Shown here piece by piece: positions 1 through 8,597 of a stretch of DNA of 64,000 nucleotides. The translations under genes were made by a program, and so were the position numbers. The notes beneath the pieces were generated by a model. That model worked only from the letters and a program-made list of their open reading frames with translations. It did not search any database and was not told where the DNA came from. The stretch comes from Ruoffia halotolerans (GTDB taxonomy: Bacteria > Bacillota > Bacilli > Lactobacillales > Aerococcaceae): contig NZ_JACAOA010000004.1 of NCBI RefSeq assembly GCF_014049385.1, positions 56,190 through 120,189 on the forward strand. The letters are read 5' to 3'. Position 1 is the stretch's first letter; the number at the start of each line of letters is the position of its first letter.

Positions 1-9
1 TTTACTTAT

Positions 10-88
10 TCACATCCCTACGCGAGTCTTAACTCATTCAGGTTCATAGAGTTCAGGTAATCCCATCTCAGCCGAAGCACCTCTTGTG
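10..88 (-). promoter_or_regulatory. TPP (thiamine pyrophosphate) riboswitch, leader of a gene beyond the left edge
   Basis: Read on the minus strand, this stretch carries the conserved thi-box blocks in order: GGTGCTTCGGCTGAGA (P2/J2-3 core with CTGAGA), then ATGAACCTGAA, then CTCGCGTAGGGA near the 3' end. These are the signature elements of TPP-sensing aptamers. The element points off the left end, so the controlled gene, presumably for thiamine uptake or synthesis, is not in the window. A TATAAC at 93-88 on the minus strand may be the -10. The expression platform is outside the window, so the mechanism (termination or RBS masking) cannot be told. Confidence 0.88.
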
Positions 89-148
89 TTATAGTAGAAA
101 GCTTAGCATATTCATAAGCAATGTGCAACAGGATTCAAATTTTTGTAT

Positions 149-191
149 CAAAAAAGCTCGAAGAACCCAATAAAATGGTAATCTTCGAGCT
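149..191 (-). terminator. Intrinsic terminator of glnRA
   Basis: A perfect 10-bp stem, AGCTCGAAGA with TCTTCGAGCT, closes a 17-nt loop. On the minus strand it is followed by a run of T. It lies 12 nt after the glnA stop. Confidence 0.85.
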
Positions 192-203
192 GGTTGTAAC
201 AGC

Positions 204-1547
204 TTAATACATCATTAAATATTTATTTAATTCCCATTGTGTCACTTGTTTTTTATATGACTCAAATTCCATTGTTTTCTCAGCAATAAAGTTATCTGAA
301 ATATGTGGACCTAGAGCATCTTTCATAATTGGGCTGGCTTCAAATTCAGCAATGGCTTCGCTAAGTGATGATGGAAGGTCAAAGACACCTTCAGCTATAC
401 GCTCTTCTGGAGTCATCGTATAAATATTACGGTCAATTGGCATAGGTGGTTCAATCTTGTTCTCAATCCCATCTAAACCAGCTTGCAAGATAACTGCTAG
501 GGCTAAGTATGGGTTGGCAGAAGGATCCACACTTCTTAACTCAACCCGAGTTGAATTACCACGAGATGATGGAATACGAATAAGCGGAGAACGATTTCTC
601 TCACTCCAAGCAATATATACTGGTGCTTCGTATCCTTCAACTAATCGTTTGTAAGAATTCACTAATGGATTACAAATAGCTGTATAAGCACTCGCATGCT
701 TAATTAAACCACCGATAAAGTAATGAGCATTCTTTGATAATTGATCTTGAGTTGATTCATCATAGAAAGCATTCTTCCCATCTTTATCGAATAAAGATAC
801 ATTAAAGTGCATTCCAGAACCACTCTCACCATAAATAGGCTTAGGCATGAACGTCGCATATAAATTATGACGACGAGCCACTGTTTTAACAATCAATTTA
901 AACAATTGAATTTTATCACATGCGCGAATCGCATCATTATATTTCCAATCAATCTCATGTTGCCCAGGTGCAACTTCGTGATGACTCGCTTCGATTTCAA
1001 AATCTAAACGCTCTAATTCAAGCACAATATCACGTCGACAGTTTTCACCTAAATCCGTTGGCGCAAAGTCAAAGTAGCCACCATCATCATTTAAGTCCAT
1101 CGTTGGTCGACCATCTTCATCCAGTTTTAATAAGAAAAATTCAGGTTCTGGGCCTAAGTTGAACGAAGAAAAACCTAAATCTTCCATCTTATCTAACACT
1201 CGTCTTAAATTCCCACGAGGGTCACCTAAGAAAGGCTCTCGTTTTGTTGTATCTACATCACAGATTAAACAAGCAATGCGTCCACCATCTGAGGGAACAT
1301 CCCAGTTAAAAATCATCCAAGAGTCGTAATCAGGAATTAAATACATATCACTTTCTTCAATACGTACAAATCCTTCAATTGATGAACCATCAAATGTCAT
1401 ATTATTTTCTAATGCCTTTTCTAACTGTGTTAAAGGAATTTCAACATTCTTAATTGTTCCTCTAATATCCGTAAACATTAATCGTATAAAGTGTACGTTA
1501 TTCTCATGCGCATCAGCAATAATACGATCTTTCGTCCATTTTGTCAT
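204..1547 (-). CDS. glnA: Glutamine synthetase, type I
   Basis: ATP-dependent ligation of ammonia to glutamate, the cytoplasmic entry point for nitrogen assimilation. The protein has 447 residues, the length of the Firmicutes GSI-alpha class that lacks the adenylylation loop. Visible motifs are the N-terminal beta-grasp segment with [14 protein letters not shown], the metal-binding stretch GPEPEFFLL, the ATP-site motif [12 protein letters not shown] and the C-terminal [19 protein letters not shown] block. The ATG start has a GAGAGGA site about 10 nt upstream. It follows glnR by 27 nt and so is the second gene of a glnRA operon, presumably repressed by GlnR through the box at 1983-1999. Confidence 0.97.
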   Translation of the reverse strand: MTKWTKDRIIADAHENNVHFIRLMFTDIRGTIKNVEIPLTQLEKALENNMTFDGSSIEGFVRIEESDMYLIPDYDSWMIFNWDVPSDGGRIACLICDVDTTKREPFLGDPRGNLRRVLDKMEDLGFSSFNLGPEPEFFLLKLDEDGRPTMDLNDDGGYFDFAPTDLGENCRRDIVLELERLDFEIEASHHEVAPGQHEIDWKYNDAIRACDKIQLFKLIVKTVARRHNLYATFMPKPIYGESGSGMHFNVSLFDKDGKNAFYDESTQDQLSKNAHYFIGGLIKHASAYTAICNPLVNSYKRLVEGYEAPVYIAWSERNRSPLIRIPSSRGNSTRVELRSVDPSANPYLALAVILQAGLDGIENKIEPPMPIDRNIYTMTPEERIAEGVFDLPSSLSEAIAEFEASPIMKDALGPHISDNFIAEKTMEFESYKKQVTQWELNKYLMMY

Positions 1548-1574
1548 TGCTTAAAAATCCTCTCTTTTAATAGG

Positions 1575-1910
1575 TTATTCGAATCTAGATTGAAAATCTA
1601 GTTCATCCCTTAAGATACGTCGCACATCTTGGTCAGTTAGAGGTACTGAGTTTTTAGATACTCTGTCACTAAAGCGATATCTATTTTTAATACCTTTAAT
1701 TGTCATGCCTTCATCCATTAGGTCAATGATGTCCAGTAATCGATCGACATCATTTAAAGAGTATAGCCTACGGTTGGTTTCGCTACGTTGAGGCTCGATT
1801 AGTCCCTGTTCTTCGTAATAACGAATTTGACGAGCGGTTAACTCTGTCAACTCCATAACCGTACCTATTGGAAAAACTGCTAGTGACTTACGAAATTCCT
1901 TTCTTGCCAT
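1575..1910 (-). CDS. glnR: MerR-family nitrogen regulator GlnR
   Basis: A transcriptional repressor of glutamine synthetase and other nitrogen genes, which in known members is activated by feedback-inhibited GlnA. The 111-residue protein has the MerR winged helix-turn-helix near residues 13-70 (MELTELTARQIRYYEEQGLI, then NRRLYSLNDVDRLL) and a short C-terminal tail that in GlnR senses glutamine synthetase. Three in-frame starts lie close together. The ATG giving MARKEF is chosen because it sits 7 nt from the GAGAGGAG site; the upstream ATG at 1916 almost touches it. It is co-transcribed with glnA and likely autoregulated. Confidence 0.95.
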   Translation of the reverse strand: MARKEFRKSLAVFPIGTVMELTELTARQIRYYEEQGLIEPQRSETNRRLYSLNDVDRLLDIIDLMDEGMTIKGIKNRYRFSDRVSKNSVPLTDQDVRRILRDELDFQSRFE

Positions 1911-1968
1911 CACCATTCTCCTCTCTTAGAAAATTATTATACGATGATTAAAAAGTTCTCGCAAACAT

Positions 1969-1999
1969 ATTATAACACCATTTGTAAAGAAATATCACA
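1969..1999 (-). promoter_or_regulatory. glnRA promoter with GlnR operator
   Basis: On the minus strand, TGTGATATTTCTTTACA (1999-1983) matches the GlnR/TnrA consensus TGTNA-N7-TNACA exactly. A TATAAT -10 lies at 1974-1969, so the box covers the -35 region, which suits repression by steric block. No canonical -35 is visible. Confidence 0.8.
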
Positions 2000-2174
2000 T
2001 GAATGCATCTCATACTAATAATTGTAATTATACAGGCATTTAGCTTTTGAAATTATGAACAGAATATTAAACTTTCATTACTTTATTCAAATATTCAACA
2101 TTTCCTATGGTATTCTCGGGTCAGTTAGCGTATTCTTTTATTCAGAAATGTTTTTTTGTAAAGGAGTTTTTGAA

Positions 2175-3122
2175 ATGCCAAAAACGCGTAACTATACGCC
2201 AATAGCAACAATTGGCTCTCTTATATTCATTGCCATTTGTTTAAGTTTAATTATACTTTTAAATAAATTAACTGCGAACAATAATTTAATTATCGCAGAG
2301 CACCAACAACAATCTACTCAAGAAGAGTTAATTTCTTTACAAGCTGAACCCGTTGTTTCTCAACAGACTGAAAGTGTAACCGATGAAAGCATTGAAACAC
2401 CAGCTACTTTGGCAGAAACACTGAGTACCTACTCACCTAAAGATAAAACAATGGAAGAAACGATTGCCGAATTAACTCACACGGAGTTTGATGGAAACTT
2501 AATTCAAGCCCAAGATGAAATTCTTGCAGCAATTCATGCAAATGATCTTGATGTGGAAGAACTTGGTTATCTTTTCTTACCAGATTTTCCGGCAGAAAAA
2601 ACTGTGGCTACAACTGGAAGCCAAATTGACGTCCCATTGTATCTGCAAAAAGATGCGAACTGGCGAACAGAGAAATACGGAAGTAATACAACCCAACAAC
2701 TGGGTGAAAACGGTTGTGCAATCCTTTCTCTAGCCATGGTTCATGCTGCTTTTGAGAATCGAGAAGTGAATCCAAAAGAAATTCTTGAATGGAGCGAGGA
2801 AAAGTATTGGGTAGATAATGCCGGGACATCTTGGCAAATCTTCCATGACTTTGCGGTTGAATATGATTACAACTTTTATAACTATGGAAATGATTTCTAT
2901 AGCGCAATGGAAGCTTTAAATAACGGTGAATTAATCGTTGCGTCTGTCGTACCAGGCTTCTTTACAGAGGTTGGCCACATTATCGTTATTCGTGGCTATG
3001 AAAATGGTCAAGTCTACGTTAATGATCCAAACGATGACGCTCAAAAAATGTATAGTATTCAAGGTATTGACGAAGAAGTGTTACTCGCAGAGGGTATCAA
3101 TTACTGGTCTTTCTCAAAATAA
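2175..3122 (+). CDS. Membrane-anchored C39-like cysteine peptidase domain protein
   Basis: A 315-residue protein with one N-terminal membrane segment (about residues 10-30), a Gln/Glu/Thr-rich linker, and a C-terminal papain-like C39 domain (about 150-315). The putative catalytic Cys is C181 in GENGCAILSLAM, His is H268 in GHIIVIRGY, and an Asn/Asp follows in VNDPND. This layout fits a cell-surface cysteine peptidase of the peptidase_C39-like group; its substrate is unknown. The start is the ATG preceded by AAGGAG 8 nt away; an upstream in-frame ATG at 2055 lacks such a site. The gene diverges from glnR and is single, so context gives no clue. Confidence 0.8.
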   Translation: MPKTRNYTPIATIGSLIFIAICLSLIILLNKLTANNNLIIAEHQQQSTQEELISLQAEPVVSQQTESVTDESIETPATLAETLSTYSPKDKTMEETIAELTHTEFDGNLIQAQDEILAAIHANDLDVEELGYLFLPDFPAEKTVATTGSQIDVPLYLQKDANWRTEKYGSNTTQQLGENGCAILSLAMVHAAFENREVNPKEILEWSEEKYWVDNAGTSWQIFHDFAVEYDYNFYNYGNDFYSAMEALNNGELIVASVVPGFFTEVGHIIVIRGYENGQVYVNDPNDDAQKMYSIQGIDEEVLLAEGINYWSFSK

Positions 3123-3135
3123 TTTAAGCAATCTA

Positions 3136-3170
3136 ACATCCATTCCACTAATTTTGGGGTGGATGTTTCT
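3136..3170 (+). terminator. Probable terminator after the C39-like gene
   Basis: A 7-bp stem, ACATCCA with TGGATGT, is followed by a short T-rich stretch. It is modest in strength. Confidence 0.45.
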
Positions 3171-3433
3171 TTAGTTACAAATGATTTATTGAGTGACAAC
3201 ATTTGCTTGTTTTATTGTTATAGGCATTATGATATTATTATATTTTGAGATAAATACGCCATCAATGTCATGATTGAAAGCGAAATTTTATTCAATCTCA
3301 TCTTACCAACTGAATTAGCAAAAGACGTTGCGAAGATAATGAGGTATAATATAGAAGTCGGGATGTTATGTATCGCGCGGAGACATATTGTGCTCAAGAT
3401 TGAAATATTATTATATAAAAAGGAGATCTAACA
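3171..3433 (+). promoter_or_regulatory. purA upstream region with probable -10
   Basis: This is a non-coding stretch with a clear TATAAT at 3345-3350 in front of purA, but no -35 at the normal distance. About 80 nt of untranslated leader would follow, ending in AAAAGGAG before the ATG. I see no purine riboswitch or PurR box that I can support. Confidence 0.5.
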
Positions 3434-4723
3434 ATGACATCAGTAGTAGTTGTAGGAACACAATGGGGAGACGAGGGGAAAGGTAAAATTACCGACTTTC
3501 TAAGTAATAACGCTGAAGTAATTGCACGTTATCAAGGTGGAGACAATGCAGGGCATACGATTCAATTTGATGGTAAAACATTTAAATTACATTTAATCCC
3601 TTCAGGTATTTTTGATAATAGTAAAATCAGTGTTATCGGAAACGGTGTTGTCGTGAATCCAAAGTCAATTGTTAAAGAGTTGAACTATTTAGCAGATGAA
3701 GGTGTTGATACTAGTAATTTACGTATCTCTTCGCGAGCTCATGTTATCTTACCTTACCATATCTTAATGGATCAACTTCAAGAAGATTCAAAAGGGGATA
3801 ACAAAATCGGAACAACCATTAAAGGAATTGGGCCAGCTTACATGGATAAAGCTGCCCGTGTTGGAATCCGCATTGCTGATTTATTAGATAAAGAAATCTT
3901 TAAAGAGCGCTTAGAAGTAAACTTAGCTGAAAAGAATAAATTATTCGAGCGCGTTTATGACAATTCGCCTTTATCTTTTGAGGATATTTTCGAAGAGTAT
4001 TATGCATATGGACAAGAAATCGCTAAGTATGTTACTGATACGTCATTGATTTTAAACGATGCTCTTGATGAAGGTAAACGTGTATTATTCGAAGGTGCTC
4101 AAGGTGTCATGTTAGATATCGATCAAGGTACGTATCCATTCGTTACTTCATCTAACCCAGTAGCTGGTGGGGTAACGATTGGTAGTGGAGTAGGTCCTTC
4201 TAAGATTGATACAGTTGTTGGTGTATGTAAAGCTTATACATCACGTGTCGGAGACGGACCATTCCCAACTGAATTATTTGATGAAGTTGGACAACAAATT
4301 CGTGAAGTAGGTAGAGAATACGGAACAACGACAGGTCGTCCACGTCGTGTGGGTTGGTTTGATTCTGTTGTTATGCGTCACTCACGCCGAGTATCAGGTA
4401 TTACAAATCTATCATTAAACTCAATCGACGTATTGACTGGTTTAGATACAATTAAGATTTGTACTGCTTATGAAACATCTACGGGTGAGCGTATTGAATA
4501 TTACCCAGCAAGTTTAAAAGTTCTTGCTGACTGCACGCCAATTTATGAAGAATTACCTGGTTGGTCAGAAGATATCACAGGGGCGAAATCACTTGAAGAC
4601 TTACCACAAAATGCACGTAACTATGTTCGTCGTATTAGTGAATTAGTTGGAGTTAAGATCGCAACTTTATCTGTCGGTCCTGACCGTGAACAAACTATGA
4701 TTTTAGATAGTGTTTGGGGATAA
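3434..4723 (+). CDS. purA: Adenylosuccinate synthase
   Basis: Condenses IMP with aspartate using GTP, the first step from IMP to AMP. The 429-residue length is normal. The GTP-binding loop GDEGKGK is at residues 12-18, followed by GGDNAGHT and the [12 protein letters not shown] motif. The C-terminal half has the [12 protein letters not shown] segment typical of the family. The start has AAAAGGAG 7 nt upstream. A terminator follows within 10 nt of the stop, so it is transcribed alone. Confidence 0.97.
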   Translation: MTSVVVVGTQWGDEGKGKITDFLSNNAEVIARYQGGDNAGHTIQFDGKTFKLHLIPSGIFDNSKISVIGNGVVVNPKSIVKELNYLADEGVDTSNLRISSRAHVILPYHILMDQLQEDSKGDNKIGTTIKGIGPAYMDKAARVGIRIADLLDKEIFKERLEVNLAEKNKLFERVYDNSPLSFEDIFEEYYAYGQEIAKYVTDTSLILNDALDEGKRVLFEGAQGVMLDIDQGTYPFVTSSNPVAGGVTIGSGVGPSKIDTVVGVCKAYTSRVGDGPFPTELFDEVGQQIREVGREYGTTTGRPRRVGWFDSVVMRHSRRVSGITNLSLNSIDVLTGLDTIKICTAYETSTGERIEYYPASLKVLADCTPIYEELPGWSEDITGAKSLEDLPQNARNYVRRISELVGVKIATLSVGPDREQTMILDSVWG

Positions 4724-4732
4724 CTCCCTTAT

Positions 4733-4770
4733 AAGAGCTGGTGGTATTATAGCCACTGGCTCTTTTTTTG
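4733..4770 (+). terminator. purA terminator
   Basis: A stem of AAGAGCTGGTGG with GCCACTGGCTCTT (one mismatch and G-T pairing) is followed by seven T. Confidence 0.85.
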
Positions 4771-4883
4771 CTTTAAATTTAATACAATATTCACAAAATA
4801 AATGGCAAATTCCACATTTTTCCTTCGATAAAAATTCATATTTATACCGTATGATGGAATTAATAGATAGAGGAGGGCGCAAA

Positions 4884-6929
4884 ATGAGATTAAAAAAACT
4901 ATTATTAGTATCTACATGTGCTTTAGCAATCGGAGCAGGGACTACTCTTGGAAACAATGCTTTACTACCAACGAGTCAAACCGTTCATGCCCAAGAAGAA
5001 ACAACGACAGAGGTGGACCAAGAATTACTCGCTCAAATAAAAAATAACTTAGCGGGCGTTCAACCTGTTAATTTAGAACAATTATTAGAAGTGGAAGATC
5101 AATATTTAGTTGATCTTTACACTACAAAAAATACTGAAGTAGAAACAAACCCTGAACTGGATGTATGGTTAGAAATGTATAATCAGTTAACTATCGATTA
5201 CCCTCAGTTAAATCTTTTAACAGGTGAAGACTTACAAGCTTATAATGAAGCAGCAGAAGTTATTTCTACTTATTCAGAATATAGCTATTCAGATTTGAAC
5301 ACGGCTTTACCTAGTGATATCTTAGGTTGGTATACGAATGCATTATTAGAAAATAACGATGACAAACAAGCTGCTGTTGAATCGATAGTGCCACAAATTA
5401 TACAAGCACGTGATGCATACATCGAACGTCGTACTGAAAGAGAAAATGGCGAAGACAATGGCAATGGTGAAACCCCAGCGCCTGAAGATGAATTTGAAGT
5501 TGCAATTTTTGAATCTACTGATATTACAGAAGAGCAATTCAGCCAATTCACTGAGGAAGAATTAGCACCGATTAAAACAACGGCTGAAAATGGGGATTAT
5601 TCACAAGAAACAATGGATATTGTTCGAGACCAAATCATTGAATTAAATCCTGAAATCTTTACCGATGAACAAGTAGGTTCTGTTGCTACTAAGATTCGTG
5701 AAGCATTCATTGAATCAACACCTGCAACTCAAGAACAATTAGACCAACTTGATGACATTTATTTAGTAAGTATGGTAGGTGAAGGAAATCAAGCAGGGAC
5801 TGATATTGGTGGAGCTTATAACACAGCTGTATACGATTATCCAGAAGTCTTTGGTCCTGAAGCCAATCGTTTTAGAGACGCTTTAGTTTCGGATTATAAC
5901 TTAAATGAAGAAGAGTTATTAGAAGTACCTGATGCTGAATTACTATGGGAGGAATTTTCAGTCTTCCAAGAAAATAACGCAGAAGACATGGAAGCCTTAG
6001 CTTTAGCAATGCAAGAAAATTACGGTATTACTGTTGATGATGCAGAAACATCTTCAGATGAAAGTTCTTCAAGCGAAGAATCATCTGATGAAGAGTCTTC
6101 TGATGAGGAATCCTCTGATGAAGGAGAATCATCTGACTTAAGTGAATCTGAACCAGCAAGTGATTTAGATATTTACCGTGAAGAATTAGTCGGTCAAACT
6201 GATTTAACGATGGAACAATTAAATCAATTTAGTGATGAACATATTACTAGTTTGATGGATAGACTGGGACTTTCAACTGAAAGTACTTCTCCAGAAGAAT
6301 TAACTGCTTTACGCGCTGAAATTGTGATTGCTGGTTATGAGAATTTCAGTGATGATCAATTATCAAGTACGATTGCACCTGTTCGTGAGGCTGTAGTTAA
6401 TCAAACACCAGCAACTGATGCTATCTTGAATGAATTTAGTGATCGTACATTCGCTGAATGGTACAATGAAGCTAAGAATGCTGATGCAGAAGTACCTAGC
6501 TACATTTTCCAAGAGTTAGTAACAATGTATCCAGACATGTTTGATGCTTTAGTTGTTGAAGCGAAGAATAATATTATTCAAAATACTACAATTACTCAAG
6601 ATCAAGTTGATCAAATGCAATTTGAAGATATTTTATGGGCTGTTCAACCGAATGAATCTGGTGATGTAAATTATGTAGATGTAACTAATTACTTAACTGA
6701 AAGATATCCAGATGTAGTCAATGGTGGTGGTTCTCAAACACCTTCAAGTGATGGCAATGAAGAATCATCAAGTGTTGATGTATCTATTAGTTCATCCGTA
6801 GAAGAGAATGAAGAGAATTTACCAAACACTGGTGAAAATAGTTCAATTTGGCTTATTATTGTAGCTGCTTTAGCTTTAATCGGTGGAGGTATTTACTTAT
6901 TCATCTCTGGACGTCGTCATAAAAACTAA
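4884..6929 (+). CDS. Acidic repetitive LPXTG cell-wall surface protein
   Basis: A 681-residue secreted protein. It has a Sec signal peptide ending near VHAQEE (about residue 37), a long acidic region, and the sortase signal LPNTG followed by a hydrophobic helix and GRRHKN at the C-terminus. The body contains several degenerate modules of about 60-90 residues. Each has a TPAT/TIT-x-xQL-xQL start and a YPE/YPD-type end (for example VYDYPEVF, VTMYPDMF, TERYPDVV). A Ser/Glu/Asp linker lies near the middle (about residues 393-420). The start is the ATG with AGGAGGG 6 nt upstream; the in-frame codons further upstream overlap the purA terminator. Function is unknown; adhesion or wall-spacer roles are inference. 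Confidence 0.85.
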   Translation: MRLKKLLLVSTCALAIGAGTTLGNNALLPTSQTVHAQEETTTEVDQELLAQIKNNLAGVQPVNLEQLLEVEDQYLVDLYTTKNTEVETNPELDVWLEMYNQLTIDYPQLNLLTGEDLQAYNEAAEVISTYSEYSYSDLNTALPSDILGWYTNALLENNDDKQAAVESIVPQIIQARDAYIERRTERENGEDNGNGETPAPEDEFEVAIFESTDITEEQFSQFTEEELAPIKTTAENGDYSQETMDIVRDQIIELNPEIFTDEQVGSVATKIREAFIESTPATQEQLDQLDDIYLVSMVGEGNQAGTDIGGAYNTAVYDYPEVFGPEANRFRDALVSDYNLNEEELLEVPDAELLWEEFSVFQENNAEDMEALALAMQENYGITVDDAETSSDESSSSEESSDEESSDEESSDEGESSDLSESEPASDLDIYREELVGQTDLTMEQLNQFSDEHITSLMDRLGLSTESTSPEELTALRAEIVIAGYENFSDDQLSSTIAPVREAVVNQTPATDAILNEFSDRTFAEWYNEAKNADAEVPSYIFQELVTMYPDMFDALVVEAKNNIIQNTTITQDQVDQMQFEDILWAVQPNESGDVNYVDVTNYLTERYPDVVNGGGSQTPSSDGNEESSSVDVSISSSVEENEENLPNTGENSSIWLIIVAALALIGGGIYLFISGRRHKN

Positions 6930-6958
6930 GACAAATCGATAGATAAATAGAATTTAAT

Positions 6959-7008
6959 AAACCCTAGCATTCTATAGTTGTGAGACTAAAGAGTGCTTAG
7001 GGTTTTTT
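6959..7008 (+). terminator. Terminator after the LPXTG gene
   Basis: AAACCCTAGCA pairs with TGCTTAGGGTTT with one bulge, followed by a T run. It also lies just beyond the end of the convergent peptidase gene. Confidence 0.75.
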
Positions 7009-7022
7009 GTTTACTCATTTGT

Positions 7023-8360
7023 TTAGTAGTCTAATGTTTCGAATAACTGATCAAAGTATGCAACTGTCTCTGGTCTATCTTCCAATGAACTATCTGGATA
7101 AGCTGATAAATCAGGATTTTCATCTAAGAAATACTTCAAGGAGTACACTCCGAAGCCTTCTGCGAATGATTCAATGGTAGAATTGTAATAAGACTCTTCA
7201 TCTGCCCATTCATTTTCATAAATGGCCTGCCAATCATCTTGAGTTGACCAAGAATCTTCAGACTCTTCATCCCAATCAATTAATGCATAGCTAGCAAAAT
7301 CTAACGTGTGCCCAAATTCATGATAAATTAGATTTTTGTAAATGGGTTTATCACCTACAAAATATACAGTCCCATCATCTTTAGCTAAACCATGTAAAGT
7401 AAAGCCTGGTGTTTCTGAAGGTGGCATTTCATTTTCCGCTAAGATATAAATATTCGAAAGTCGACGCTTAATTTCACTTGGCAGTGTTTCAACTACCTCT
7501 TCAATCGAAGCGATATTTTCTTCTAAAACAGCTTCGTCTTCAATTTGATCAGAGATAAAATAATGTAAAACAGGCTCTTCTAAATGCCCATTATTATATT
7601 TGTTGGTAAAGATACTAAATTCTTCTCTAGCAATCTCAATCACTTCGGTAGCTAAGTCATAATCGTCACTTTCCGAATCAACTTGACTATATAATTCCTC
7701 GGCACGTAACATTGAAGCTTTAGCATCGGCATAAACTGAAGTCGGAATCATTTGTTTTAATTCATAACGTTCAACTAAATCTTCAGAATACTCATTAAAA
7801 TAAATTTGTCTAAGCTTATGATTAATATCTAAGCGTTGCATCGCGATTAAATCACTATAATTGTATAAATCAACGACGTCAGTAGTTAAATTCATCGGTG
7901 CGACTAAATAATGATCTTCTGGATCAGCCGAATAATAGATGTAATATGAAATATAAGTGGCTATATCTCTATATGAATCTTTATAAGCATTAAAATGAAC
8001 AAAATTATAAACTTCATCCGTCTGAGCAAATGAAAGTAGAGCTTCATCAGTAAATAGAGTGTCTTCATTAATTGATACTTGATCACTTGGCAATTCAGCT
8101 TCAATCAACGTATAGTCACTTTGAGGGTATATCGTTGTATCAGTATCTATATTTTCGTATATGGCTTCATCAACAGGTTCAGCTTCAACTACTTGTATAT
8201 AGTCAGCTTGAGTATAGTCAATGCTTTCAAGAGACTCAATTGTAGTAGCATCCGTACTATCAGGTAGAGCAAATAACACTATAAAAAAAGATATAAGAAT
8301 TAAAGCGTTCAATTTTAACTTACCTACTACATCTTGCTGATTCTTTTCGACCGTCTCCAT
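7023..8360 (-). CDS. Membrane-anchored zinc metallopeptidase, anthrax lethal factor/PPEP-like (M34 type)
   Basis: A 445-residue protein with a single N-terminal hydrophobic segment (about residues 16-32) and a long acidic ectodomain. The C-terminal domain has HEFGH at 347-351 followed by TLDFAS, and about 45 residues later ESFAEGFGVY (397-406). This HExxH...ESFAE spacing is the zinc site pattern of the lethal-factor-like (ATLF) and Pro-Pro endopeptidase group. The N-terminal 260 residues match nothing I recognise. The start has GGAGGT 6 nt upstream. A surface or secreted protease cutting host or own surface proteins is a reasonable inference; the substrate is unknown. Confidence 0.72.
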   Translation of the reverse strand: METVEKNQQDVVGKLKLNALILISFFIVLFALPDSTDATTIESLESIDYTQADYIQVVEAEPVDEAIYENIDTDTTIYPQSDYTLIEAELPSDQVSINEDTLFTDEALLSFAQTDEVYNFVHFNAYKDSYRDIATYISYYIYYSADPEDHYLVAPMNLTTDVVDLYNYSDLIAMQRLDINHKLRQIYFNEYSEDLVERYELKQMIPTSVYADAKASMLRAEELYSQVDSESDDYDLATEVIEIAREEFSIFTNKYNNGHLEEPVLHYFISDQIEDEAVLEENIASIEEVVETLPSEIKRRLSNIYILAENEMPPSETPGFTLHGLAKDDGTVYFVGDKPIYKNLIYHEFGHTLDFASYALIDWDEESEDSWSTQDDWQAIYENEWADEESYYNSTIESFAEGFGVYSLKYFLDENPDLSAYPDSSLEDRPETVAYFDQLFETLDY

Positions 8361-8456
8361 ATTGTTACCTCCACTTTCATTGTAATATATATAAGTTTAA
8401 TATAAACCAGCGTAAAGAGAAAGAAATAACCAAAAGAACAGATGTTCCTACAAAAA

Positions 8457-8472
8457 AGTTTCACGTGGAACG
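8457..8472. other. Candidate parS (ParB/Spo0J site), imperfect
   Basis: AGTTTCACGTGGAACG matches the 16-bp parS consensus at 13 of 16 positions. Two of the three deviations are the outermost bases; the third is at a position that is variable in Bacillus. It lies in the gap between the metallopeptidase gene and dnaB. Confidence 0.6.
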
Positions 8473-8552
8473 TTTATTCGGGTTTTGCTACTTTACACAC
8501 CTATTTAAACAGTGATTAAACAGATTAATCACCGAGTTAATCGAGTTAATAC

Positions 8553-8585
8553 AAAAACTCTTTCTAAATTTAATTAGAAAGAGTT
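8553..8585 (-). terminator. dnaB terminator
   Basis: A perfect 12-bp inverted repeat, AACTCTTTCTAA with TTAGAAAGAGTT, with T residues following on the minus strand, 12 nt past the dnaB stop. Confidence 0.85.
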
Positions 8586-8597
8586 CATTATTAGAAG

